Below, one piece after another: positions 34,872 to 42,947 of a stretch of 55,147 nucleotides of DNA (the first letter of the stretch is position 1; each line of letters begins with the position of its first letter). The translations under genes and the position numbers were made by a program. The notes under the pieces were generated by a model. It was not told the origin of the DNA. It made no database searches and saw only the letters and a program-made list of their open reading frames with translations. The DNA comes from Granulosicoccus sp. (GTDB taxonomy: Bacteria > Pseudomonadota > Gammaproteobacteria > Granulosicoccales > Granulosicoccaceae): NCBI GenBank assembly GCA_013002205.1, contig JABDKN010000299.1, positions 1-55,147 of the forward strand, written 5' to 3'.

Positions 34872-35780
34872 ATGAATGTCTTCAATTTCGGCTCCATCAA
34901 CGTGGATATGGTGTATCGCGTACCGCACCTGGTGCAACCGGGAGAAACCCTGGCCAGTCGCTCGCTGGTCACCGTGCTGGGTGGCAAGGGGGCCAATCAG
35001 TCGGTGGCGCTGGCGCGCGCCGGCATCGACGTGCAGCACATCGGTCGTATCGGTGTTGCCGACGAATGGGCCGCTGCGCAGATGGCAGCGGCGGGTGTCG
35101 GCATGGACCATGTCGAGGCGATCGACGGGGCGAGCGGACATGCCATCATCCAGGTGGACGACGCTGGTGAAAATTCGATCATCCTGCACGGTGGCGCGAA
35201 TCAGAGTTTCGATGCCCCGGTACTCGAGGCGCAGCTCGGCACCGCAGCAGAGGGTGACTGGCTGCTGATGCAGAACGAATGCAATGGACTGGATGTCGCT
35301 TTCGATGTGGCAGTACGCCACGGATTATCCATCGCCTTCAACCCGGCGCCGATGGCCGGGAATGTCATGGCCCTGCCACTGGAACGCTGTGCGGTATTGA
35401 TTGTCAACGAGACCGAGGCGGCGGAACTCGCCGGCGCGGAAGATCCAGAGGCAGCGCTGGCTATTCTCGCGGCACGCTATCCGCAGACCCGGGTGGTGCT
35501 GACCTTGGGCGCCGCGGGAGCCATGCTGCAGGTTGGCACCAGGCAGATTCGTCAACCGGCGACGGCCGTCCAGGTGGTGGATACCACCGGAGCAGGGGAT
35601 ACGTTCGTGGGGTATTTCATGGCCGGACTCATTCAGGCGATGGATGATGCGAGCGCCTTGGGTCGGGCCTGCCGGGCAGCCGCGCTGTCGGTGACGGTCG
35701 CCGGTGCGGCGCCCAGCATACCGACCGCCGTTGCCGTCGACAATTTCCAGGAACCAACAGTCCCCCCATGCACAAGATAA
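34872..35780 (+). CDS. Ribokinase (PfkB family)
   Basis: This sugar kinase has 302 residues from the ATG at 34872, which places the family N-terminal strand NVFNFGSINVDMVY at the start. The open frame continues upstream to 34740 but overlaps the divergent HMG-CoA lyase gene and has no similarity. PfkB signature 1 (GGKGANQSVALARAG, about residues 37-51) and signature 2 with the catalytic Asp (DTTGAGDTFVGYF, about 237-249) are present. Ribokinase phosphorylates D-ribose. It overlaps the nucleoside hydrolase gene by 13 bp, so the pair would release ribose from nucleosides and phosphorylate it. Confidence 0.92.
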   Translation: MNVFNFGSINVDMVYRVPHLVQPGETLASRSLVTVLGGKGANQSVALARAGIDVQHIGRIGVADEWAAAQMAAAGVGMDHVEAIDGASGHAIIQVDDAGENSIILHGGANQSFDAPVLEAQLGTAAEGDWLLMQNECNGLDVAFDVAVRHGLSIAFNPAPMAGNVMALPLERCAVLIVNETEAAELAGAEDPEAALAILAARYPQTRVVLTLGAAGAMLQVGTRQIRQPATAVQVVDTTGAGDTFVGYFMAGLIQAMDDASALGRACRAAALSVTVAGAAPSIPTAVAVDNFQEPTVPPCTR

Positions 35781-36787
35781 TTCTGGACACCGATCCGGGC
35801 GTCGACGATGCCATGGCCATTGCCTATGCGCTGGCCCACCCGGACATCGAACTGCTCGGCCTCACCACCGTGTTTGGCAACATCAATATCGACTATGCCA
35901 CGCGCAACGCCCAGTATGTCCTTGACGTCTGCGGAGCATCGGCGGTCGCCGTGGCCCGGGGAGCGTCCATGCCGGCTGTGCAGTTGCCGCTGCCGTACGC
36001 GGATTTCGTGCACGGCACCGATGGCCTGGGTAACGTGTATCCAGGCAGTCAGCCCGGAATGGCTGCGACCAGGGACGTCGCACTTCGCCCCGAGGCACGC
36101 CACGCCCGGGTCGAACCGGTCGACGCGGCCGAATTCATCATCCGTAGTGCACGGGAACATCCCGGCGAGATAACCCTGGTGGCAGTCGGTCCACTGACCA
36201 ACGTGGCGGAAGCTTACAGGCGTGAACCCGCCCTGCCGTCACTGCTGGCCGGGCTCGTCATCATGGGCGGAAGTGTGGAGGAACCAGGTAACGTCTCCCC
36301 GGTGGCCGAAGCGAACTTCCTCAACGATCCGCACGCGGCTGATGCATTGCTGGCTGTTGACTGGCCGGCTACCATCGTCGGGCTGGATGTGACCCATCGG
36401 ATCATGATCGCTGACAGTGATCTGCAACGACTGGCTGACCAGGCCGGGGCGACCGGTTCGCTGATCTGGCGGAGCAGCCGCTTCTACGTGGATTTCTATA
36501 CTCGCAAAGGTGCGGCGCAGGGCGCGGCGGAACCGCAGTGTGCCATGCACGATGCAGCGGCCGTTGCCTGTGTACTGATGCCCGAGGCGTTTAAGGTCGT
36601 CAGGGGTGCAGCCCGGGTAGTGAGTGAAGGTATTGCGATCGGACAACTCGCAGTGGATCGCAGGGGCTATGCTTATGCTGTACCGCACTGGCAGGATCGC
36701 CCGGCTTCCGCCGTGTGCATGGCCGTCGATTCAGACAGGGTACGAGAACATTTCCTGGATACGATCATCAATTATCATCGAACGTGA
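35768..36787 (+). CDS. Nucleoside hydrolase (inosine-uridine type)
   Basis: This 339-residue enzyme cleaves ribonucleosides to base and ribose. The N-terminal calcium- and ribose-binding motif DTDPGVDDAMA is at residues 7-17. The NxxxEFN-like ligand motif appears as AEANFLNDPHAADALL near 176-191, and the C-terminal Asp-containing segment MHDAAAVACVL lies near 259-269. It overlaps the ribokinase gene by 13 bp. With the BMP-type importer at 42948 it makes a coherent nucleoside salvage set. Base specificity is not predictable. Confidence 0.93.
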   Translation: MHKIILDTDPGVDDAMAIAYALAHPDIELLGLTTVFGNINIDYATRNAQYVLDVCGASAVAVARGASMPAVQLPLPYADFVHGTDGLGNVYPGSQPGMAATRDVALRPEARHARVEPVDAAEFIIRSAREHPGEITLVAVGPLTNVAEAYRREPALPSLLAGLVIMGGSVEEPGNVSPVAEANFLNDPHAADALLAVDWPATIVGLDVTHRIMIADSDLQRLADQAGATGSLIWRSSRFYVDFYTRKGAAQGAAEPQCAMHDAAAVACVLMPEAFKVVRGAARVVSEGIAIGQLAVDRRGYAYAVPHWQDRPASAVCMAVDSDRVREHFLDTIINYHRT

Positions 36788-36795
36788 GGCCTGCA

Positions 36796-38211
36796 GTGAA
36801 AACACCAACTGGGTTCTGGTTGACCGCTATATCATCCTGCCTGTTCGTCAGCGGCTGTGACTGGGTGGATTCGACAGGCACCCAGGGTGCCGGTGTGCCC
36901 GTCACCGAAGTATTTCTGGACGATGCACCGGTCGGCGGTGCCATCGCACTGAATGAGAAGTCGGTCGCACGCATTACTGCCAGTCGCGATACCAGTGCGT
37001 CCACGGAACAGACGTTTGCCTGGAGTGAATCCGCTCTGGATCAGGGGAATCTGGCCAATTGCCAGAATCTGAGCAATTACAACCCGACTCTGGCGGCCGA
37101 TTCGCTGGCCGCAGCCTGCACCGATCCGGCACAGTGTTCACTGAACTTCGAACGTGTGGACACCGAAGATGGCGTGGCCGAATTCCAGCTTCTGGCACCT
37201 TCGCTCAAGGCGCCCGTGGGTGTGCGCTATGGACTGACCGTCACCGATTCGGCCGAACGCGTCAACACGCGGGACTTCGATTTCTGCCTGTTGTCGATCA
37301 ATGAGGCACCGCTGGCCAATGACGATACCTTCGTGGTATTGGAAGGAGATCGGGAATATTTCGGTCCCGATGAATTGAACCTGCTGAGTAATGATCACGA
37401 CGACGATGATGTCAGCAATACCGAGTTCCGTATCCTGCCGACCCTGGCGAAGTTGCCGACGAAGGCTGCCTTCTTCGAGATCGACGAGGACGGTACGTTC
37501 ACCTACGAATCCAGTCTGGAGGGAATCCTGACGGATGAGTTCGACTCATTCGACTACCAGCTCAGTGACGGTGTACACGTATCCACGGCCACCGTGACCA
37601 TCCGTATCGTTGCCAGTAACCAGGCCCCGGAACTCCTTGACGAAATCCCGCCCCTGACTGCAGTGGCGGGCGAACCATTTCTGGAAAACCTTGCCTTGTA
37701 CTTCAGCGATCCGGAAGGAGGAACGTTGAGCTTTTCATTGGCCAATGCCGCGGTTCTTCCGGATGATGGCACGCTGGCCCTCGATGAAGAAGGCGTTCTG
37801 TCAGGTACGCCCGACGACGACGACGTCGGCTCCTATGTGCTCACCCTGATCGCCAGTGATGGCGGGCGAAATGCCCAGGCCATCATCAACCTGCAGGTGG
37901 AGGCAGCACCACTGGTACCCGAGAATTCACCTCCGGAGTACATTGAAGATTCCGTGTTTGACCAGATCATTCTGCTGGGACGCTTCATTCGCCCGATCAT
38001 CCCCGAATTCGTGGACCCGGACGGCGATTTACTGACGTATGCGATCATTGGACGCAGCAGCCTGCCCGCAGGTGTTGAAATAGACGAGGATACGGGGGTG
38101 GTCTCCGGTCGCCCACTGGCACGCACCTGGGTCCGGGAATTGCGTATAGAAGCGACAGATCCGTCTGGCGCTACTGCGGTGTCCGACACTTTCTATATTC
38201 GTGTGCGTTAA
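36796..38211 (+). CDS. Ig/cadherin-like repeat lipoprotein
   Basis: This protein has 471 residues from a GTG at 36796, chosen because it begins a lipoprotein signal: charged start, hydrophobic core and lipobox FVSGC with Cys21. The upstream ATG at 36715 lies inside the nucleoside hydrolase gene. The residue after Cys21 is Asp22, the inner-membrane retention signal in E. coli. A Cys-containing N-terminal region is followed by a cadherin-like stretch (about 170-275) and then two putative Ig (He_PIG-type) repeats ending in GxLxGTP/GRP motifs (LDEEGVLSGTPDD, IDEDTGVVSGRP). Such domains bind partners or carbohydrates. It lies 8 bp after the nucleoside hydrolase and 6 bp before the amidotransferase. 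Specific function unknown. Confidence 0.8.
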   Translation: MKTPTGFWLTAISSCLFVSGCDWVDSTGTQGAGVPVTEVFLDDAPVGGAIALNEKSVARITASRDTSASTEQTFAWSESALDQGNLANCQNLSNYNPTLAADSLAAACTDPAQCSLNFERVDTEDGVAEFQLLAPSLKAPVGVRYGLTVTDSAERVNTRDFDFCLLSINEAPLANDDTFVVLEGDREYFGPDELNLLSNDHDDDDVSNTEFRILPTLAKLPTKAAFFEIDEDGTFTYESSLEGILTDEFDSFDYQLSDGVHVSTATVTIRIVASNQAPELLDEIPPLTAVAGEPFLENLALYFSDPEGGTLSFSLANAAVLPDDGTLALDEEGVLSGTPDDDDVGSYVLTLIASDGGRNAQAIINLQVEAAPLVPENSPPEYIEDSVFDQIILLGRFIRPIIPEFVDPDGDLLTYAIIGRSSLPAGVEIDEDTGVVSGRPLARTWVRELRIEATDPSGATAVSDTFYIRVR

Positions 38212-38217
38212 ATCTGC

Positions 38218-38916
38218 ATGGACCGAAGTACTGCCCCTTATCTGTTTGTCAAACATTCCGAAAACTGGAATGTCGACCGCTGTACGCGCTGGATGATGGA
38301 TCATGACAAGGTCGTTGACTGGTGTTATCCGGTCAGTGACGACCCGTTTCCCGACCCTCGCCACTATGCCGGGATCGTGGTGTTCGGTGGAGCCAACAGT
38401 GCCAACGACTGCTCGTCCCACGACTGGGTACGTCGTGAGCTGGTCTTCGTGGAACAATGCCTGAAGCATGACGTGCCGTTTTTTGGCATCTGCCTGGGTG
38501 CACAGATGCTGGCCCGCGTGCTGGGCGCACGTGTACGTCCACATGAGAGCGATGTCACGGAAGTAGGCTTCTGCCGCGTCGATCCGGTGCCGGAGGATCC
38601 GGCTTTCCTGGATTCACCCCTGACAGTCATGCAATGGCACTCGGAAGGATTCGACCTGCCGCCGGATACGCGACGTATCGCCACCGGTGATGCGTTTCCG
38701 AACCAGGGCTATCGACTCAATGAACATACGCTGGGTGTGCAGTTTCATCCAGAGGTCAACTCCGAGGTGCTGGCTATCTGGCATGAACGCAATCGAGTCC
38801 GGAAACCCGGGCAGTTGAGTGACGAGGACCGGGCCCGCATGATGGCCGATGCACATGTTCACGACGAGAGCATCAGCCACTGGCTGAACGGCTTCCTGAG
38901 CCGGTGGACTGCCTGA
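38218..38916 (+). CDS. Class I glutamine amidotransferase
   Basis: This 232-residue stand-alone GATase-1 protein carries the full triad: nucleophile Cys92 in FFGICLGAQML, His177 and Glu179 in VQFHPEVNS. It resembles GMP-synthase-type amidotransferase domains, which strip ammonia from glutamine (or act on gamma-glutamyl compounds, as PuuD does) and hand it to a partner. It starts 6 bp after the lipoprotein gene and ends 39 bp before the FMN glutamate-synthase-domain gene. That neighbour is a possible ammonia acceptor, which is inference. It could instead be a gamma-glutamyl hydrolase. Confidence 0.88.
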   Translation: MDRSTAPYLFVKHSENWNVDRCTRWMMDHDKVVDWCYPVSDDPFPDPRHYAGIVVFGGANSANDCSSHDWVRRELVFVEQCLKHDVPFFGICLGAQMLARVLGARVRPHESDVTEVGFCRVDPVPEDPAFLDSPLTVMQWHSEGFDLPPDTRRIATGDAFPNQGYRLNEHTLGVQFHPEVNSEVLAIWHERNRVRKPGQLSDEDRARMMADAHVHDESISHWLNGFLSRWTA

Positions 38917-38955
38917 TCGCTGATTCTATCGGCTACCATAGGGGCCGGAGGAATT

Positions 38956-40602
38956 ATGCGCACTGAATTCGTTGTTGGCTCCACTCTGGTTGCACTGCTG
39001 ATCGTGCTGTGGGGACTGGCCTGGAGCCCCGCGTACTGGTTGCTGTTGCCCGTACTGCCGCTGATCGGTGTCGGCGTGTACGACATGGTGCAGACCGAGC
39101 ATTCGCTGCGCCGCAATTTCCCGCTGGTCAGTCGGGGACGATGGATTCTTGAAGGGTTGCGGCCCTACCTGCGTCAATATCTGTTTGAATCCGAAACAGA
39201 CGGTGCCCCCGTGTCACGCATGTTCCGCTCTGTGGTCTACCAGCGCGCCAAGGGCCAGAGCGACACCGTGCCTTTCGGTACCAAGGTCGACATCTATCGT
39301 GATGGTTACGAATGGATTGCCCATTCCATCGCTGCAATCGACACACACGGCACGGTGAGTGATCCCAGGGTGACAGTGGGCGGTCCTGATTGCACACGGC
39401 CCTATTCGGCCAGCCTGCTCAACATCAGTGCCATGAGTTTCGGCTCCCTGAGTGCCAACGCGATACTGGCACTGAACCAGGGTGCCAGGAAAGGCGGTTT
39501 CGCCCACAACACGGGTGAGGGGGGACTGTCACGCTATCACCTGGAAGGTGGTGGTGACATCATCTGGCAGGTCGGTACCGGCTATTTCGGCTGTCGCTCG
39601 GAGGCGGGGGGGTTCGATGCTGACAAGTTTACCCGTACCGCCAGTCATGCCCAGGTCAAGATGATCGAGATCAAGCTGTCGCAGGGGGCAAAGCCCGGTC
39701 ACGGCGGAATATTGCCCGCGGTCAAGAACACCCCGGAAATTGCCGAGGCACGGGGTGTGCCGGCCGGTACCATGGTGGCCTCGCCACCGGCGCATGCCGC
39801 TTTCTCGACACCGGTCGAACTCATGCAGTTCATTGCCCAGTTGCGCACGCTCAGTGATGGCAAGCCGGTGGGCTTCAAAATGTGCGTCGGTCGGGAAAGC
39901 GAAATCGTGGCACTGTGCAAGGCCATGGTGCACACCGGCATCAAACCGGATTTCATCACGGTCGATGGTGGCGAGGGTGGAACCGGGGCGGCACCACTGG
40001 AGTTTTCCAATTCGGTAGGCATGCCATTGCGGGACGGACTTGCCTTCGTCTGTGACTGCCTGTCCGGTTTCGATCTGAAGAAAGACATACGGGTAATCGC
40101 CGTCGGTAAGATGTTTACCGCGTTCCATATCGTCAAGAATCTCAGTATCGGTGCAGACATGTGCTACAGCGCGCGCGGTTTCATGTTGTCGCTGGGATGC
40201 GTCCAGTCACTGATCTGCAACACCAATCATTGCCCGACCGGAATTGCAACCCAGGACCCGACCCTGGCCAAGGGGCTGGTGGTTACCGACAAAAATGAGC
40301 GGGTCCATCGATTCCATGCCGAGACGATCGAACGTGTCAACGAAATCGTGGCGGCGGCTGGCCTGCGTTCGCCCGGTGAGCTGAATCGTACCCATGTCTA
40401 TCGGCGCATCAGTCAGCAACGCATCAGTCGTTACGATCAATTGTTCGAATATATCGAAACCGGCAGTCTGCTCGAGGCCCCATACCCGGCTCGCTTCGAG
40501 CAGCAGATGGCCGAGTCGCATGCCGGGACTTTTCTACCCACCAGCTATATTGCGCAACACGCTGCCGGTATCAAGGCTCTGGACGTGGCGGCCAGAGCCT
40601 GA
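38956..40602 (+). CDS. Membrane-anchored FMN-binding glutamate synthase-domain protein
   Basis: This 548-residue protein has two N-terminal helices (about residues 8-37) followed by a GltS FMN domain. It shows ISAMSFGSLSANAILALNQGA, the glycine-rich HNTGEGGLSRYH, the phosphate-binding VDGGEGGTGAAP and three cysteines, Cys415, Cys421 and Cys426 (C-x5-C-x4-C). That spacing matches the 3Fe-4S site of glutamate synthase. The class II amidotransferase domain of real GltB is absent. The reaction of this stand-alone family is not established. GGAGG at 38947-38951 is a strong ribosome site. A class I amidotransferase gene precedes it by 39 bp. Confidence 0.9.
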   Translation: MRTEFVVGSTLVALLIVLWGLAWSPAYWLLLPVLPLIGVGVYDMVQTEHSLRRNFPLVSRGRWILEGLRPYLRQYLFESETDGAPVSRMFRSVVYQRAKGQSDTVPFGTKVDIYRDGYEWIAHSIAAIDTHGTVSDPRVTVGGPDCTRPYSASLLNISAMSFGSLSANAILALNQGARKGGFAHNTGEGGLSRYHLEGGGDIIWQVGTGYFGCRSEAGGFDADKFTRTASHAQVKMIEIKLSQGAKPGHGGILPAVKNTPEIAEARGVPAGTMVASPPAHAAFSTPVELMQFIAQLRTLSDGKPVGFKMCVGRESEIVALCKAMVHTGIKPDFITVDGGEGGTGAAPLEFSNSVGMPLRDGLAFVCDCLSGFDLKKDIRVIAVGKMFTAFHIVKNLSIGADMCYSARGFMLSLGCVQSLICNTNHCPTGIATQDPTLAKGLVVTDKNERVHRFHAETIERVNEIVAAAGLRSPGELNRTHVYRRISQQRISRYDQLFEYIETGSLLEAPYPARFEQQMAESHAGTFLPTSYIAQHAAGIKALDVAARA

Positions 40603-40623
40603 TAAGGGCCATACTGGATAATC

Positions 40624-40746
40624 ATGAATCAGCGCGACAGTGAGCATCCGGTGTCCGGAGTGAATACGGCAGAGTTGCTGTCCGGAGCTCTTGGGTGGCT
40701 GTGGATCCTGCCAGGGCTTTGTTACTGCGCGTATTCTCGTGGCTGA
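40624..40746 (+). CDS. Possible 40-residue leader peptide before the antiporter gene
   Basis: An ATG at 40624 opens a 40-codon frame (MNQRDSEHPV at the start, ending CAYSRG) whose TGA at 40744-40746 overlaps the antiporter start region (GTG at 40739). The hydrophobic middle (ALGWLWILPGLCYC) could span a membrane. It may be a translationally coupled leader or a chance frame. I see no homology or strong ribosome site. Confidence 0.25.
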   Translation: MNQRDSEHPVSGVNTAELLSGALGWLWILPGLCYCAYSRG

Positions 40747-42436
40747 ATCCAATAGCCTGCTGCTGAATGTCTTCATCTATCTGCTGGCAGGACTGCTGGC
40801 AGTTCCCAGTGCCAAGCGACTGGGCCTTGGTCCGGTTTTTGGTTACCTGTTTGCCGGCATCCTGATCGGTCCCTGGGGTCTTGCCCTGATTCGTGACGTG
40901 CAGCATATCGAGCTGTTTTCCAGGGTAGCGACGGTACTTCTGCTGTTTCTGGTGGCCTTGCAGGCAACCCCGGCTCGCGTGCACCAATTGCTTGATGGTG
41001 CAGTTTCACTGGGCGTCCTGCAATTGCTGCTGACCACGCTGGTGATCATGCTGGTGGGTATGCTGATCGGGCATCCCTGGCATCATGCACTGGTTGCCGG
41101 TATTGCATTGTCCATTTCATCCGAGGCAGTTGCCAGTCATGCCTTCAACGAACGCTATCCGACAGGCTCGGCGTTGACCGAAGCGGGGCATCAACTGCTG
41201 CTTACACAGTCGATTGCCATCGTACCGGTCCTGGTCTTTCTCCCGGTACTGGGTTTCGATGCGCTCATCACGCAGGGCAGTCCATGGCCGCGGGTTGTCA
41301 TGGGGCTGATGTTTCTGGGCGGTTTCGGCATCTTCGGGCACCTGATGCTCAAACACGCGTTTCGCTATGTCGTGAGTATCGGTCTCGACGAGGTCTTCGC
41401 CGCCTTTGCACTGTTGCTGACCATTGGCCTGTTGCTGATCGTCCAGGCACTCGATCTGCCACTGGAGCTGGGCGCTTTGCTTGGTGGACTGCTGTTGATC
41501 CGGTCCGAATACGGGTCGGCCATACGTATCGCCATGCGCCCTTTCAGCGGTTTGCTGTTCGGCATGTTCTTCATCACCACCGGGATGCAGATCGACTTTG
41601 CCACCTTCATTCGCAAACCACTGGAGACATTCGCACTGGTTGCCCTGCTGGTGCTGGTCAAGGCCTGGATCTTTCGTAACATCCTGCGCTATTCCAAGGT
41701 ACCGCGACAACAACGTATCTGGCTGGCAACCGTACTGGCGCAGAGTGGCGAGCTGGCGTTCGTGGTCATCGCACTGGCCATCGCCTACCAGGCCATTCCT
41801 GACAAGCTGGCCGCTCAACTGGTACTCGTCGTGGCGCTGTCCATGCTCGCCACACCCATGCTGCTGTTCTTTGCTGCACGCCGGGATACGCTGCCGGCAC
41901 GCCAGCAGACCGATACCGGTGTGGTCGCAGGTCAGACCGCAGATTCACAGGTAATCGTGGCAGGTTTTGGCCGCGTAGGCCGAGTCGTTTCCAGCATGCT
42001 GCAGGAGAACGGCTTTCGGGCCGTCGTCATTGACCACAGCCCGGACAGGTTTGCGGCATTGCGGGCTGCGGGTTTCGTCGGCTTCTATGGCGACGCCACA
42101 CGACCTGATCTCCTGGAAGCCGCAGGTGCGGCCCAGGCTGCCGTGATCGTCATTGCTCTGGATGATCCGGAAGCGGCCGCCGAGTTGCTCAAGCGTGTTC
42201 GCCGCGAGTATCCGCACCTGACCGTGCTGGCACGTGCCGTTGGCACCGCAGACGAGCACCGCCTGATACGTGACGGGGCGGACAGGGCATATCGCGAGAC
42301 ATTTGAAACTGCCTTGCTGATCGGCGAAGATGTACTGGAACTGGTGGGCCTGAGCCCGTTGGATGCCCAGGCAATGGCCGAACGCTTCAGGGATGCGGCG
42401 CTGGAATCTCAACCTGCATCGGCAGTGCGCAGGTAA
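40739..42436 (+). CDS. Monovalent cation:proton antiporter, CPA2/KefB-like with RCK domain
   Basis: This membrane antiporter has 565 residues from a GTG at 40739. The alternative TTG at 40691 would add 16 residues before the first helix without family support. It has about 12 helices over residues 5-385, with GPVFGYLFAGILIGPWGL near the start. An RCK/TrkA-N NAD-binding domain follows from about residue 404 (VIVAGFGRVGRVVSSML) and ends near 520. KefB/KefC-type proteins exchange K+ for H+ under electrophile stress. The glutathione-gating specifics cannot be assigned here, so a generic K+ or Na+/H+ antiporter is the safe call. Confidence 0.9.
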   Translation: MAESNSLLLNVFIYLLAGLLAVPSAKRLGLGPVFGYLFAGILIGPWGLALIRDVQHIELFSRVATVLLLFLVALQATPARVHQLLDGAVSLGVLQLLLTTLVIMLVGMLIGHPWHHALVAGIALSISSEAVASHAFNERYPTGSALTEAGHQLLLTQSIAIVPVLVFLPVLGFDALITQGSPWPRVVMGLMFLGGFGIFGHLMLKHAFRYVVSIGLDEVFAAFALLLTIGLLLIVQALDLPLELGALLGGLLLIRSEYGSAIRIAMRPFSGLLFGMFFITTGMQIDFATFIRKPLETFALVALLVLVKAWIFRNILRYSKVPRQQRIWLATVLAQSGELAFVVIALAIAYQAIPDKLAAQLVLVVALSMLATPMLLFFAARRDTLPARQQTDTGVVAGQTADSQVIVAGFGRVGRVVSSMLQENGFRAVVIDHSPDRFAALRAAGFVGFYGDATRPDLLEAAGAAQAAVIVIALDDPEAAAELLKRVRREYPHLTVLARAVGTADEHRLIRDGADRAYRETFETALLIGEDVLELVGLSPLDAQAMAERFRDAALESQPASAVRR

Positions 42437-42477
42437 ACGGCAATATCCGACTGGAACATAGAGGATGCGCAGATTTC

Positions 42478-42780
42478 ATGAAAGGAAATGACGTCGAATC
42501 AATTACCAAACTGCTCAAGGAGCATGATGTCGCAATGTCAGCAGTCAAGGCCAACAAGCTGATGCTGCAAATGGGCCTGCTCGAGGAGGCGACGCGGGAA
42601 AGCGCAACGCGCCCCGGGGTCATGAAGAAGTACAAGGTTCTCAGCGAAAAGGGTTTGGACTACGGTGTCAACGAAGAGAATCCGCAGAGTCCCGACCAGA
42701 CCTCACCGTACTACTACAAGGACAGTTTTCCCGAACTCGCCAGGCTGTTGCTCGAGGCCGAACGGGCAAGTGGAAAATAG
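42478..42780 (+). CDS. Small hypothetical protein, possibly winged-helix
   Basis: I do not recognise this 100-residue protein with certainty. Residues 4-35 look like two helices (ESITKLLKEHDVAMSAVKANKLMLQMGLLEE). A basic turn follows (MKKYKVLSEKGLDYGV) and then a YYYKDSFPELARLLLEAE end. The helix-helix-wing-like order resembles small DNA-binding winged-helix domains. There is no signal peptide or cysteine pair. It stands alone between the antiporter (41 bp upstream) and the BMP-type importer (167 bp downstream). Good codon character supports it as real. Confidence 0.6.
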   Translation: MKGNDVESITKLLKEHDVAMSAVKANKLMLQMGLLEEATRESATRPGVMKKYKVLSEKGLDYGVNEENPQSPDQTSPYYYKDSFPELARLLLEAERASGK

Positions 42781-42858
42781 TCCACGACTGAAGAGTTGTA
42801 TGCCATGACAGTTGCAGGCAGTCCGGACGATGCGCTGATAGCGTGAAAATGGATCGTG

Positions 42859-42937
42859 ATACACTCGAATCTGGCGGCCGAAGTGTGACTGGGAGGCCCT
42901 TTCCAGCGCCATTTCAGCCGTAACCAACTCCTTAGAG
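42859..42937 (+). promoter_or_regulatory. Candidate extended -10 and ribosome site of the nucleoside importer operon
   Basis: TACACT at 42860-42865, preceded by TG one base upstream (TGATACACT), fits an extended -10 promoter that can work without a -35. AGAGGA at 42932-42937 is a good ribosome site for the ATG at 42948. This is the only gap of note before the four-gene importer operon. Confidence 0.35.
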
Positions 42938-42947
42938 GATCAACACT

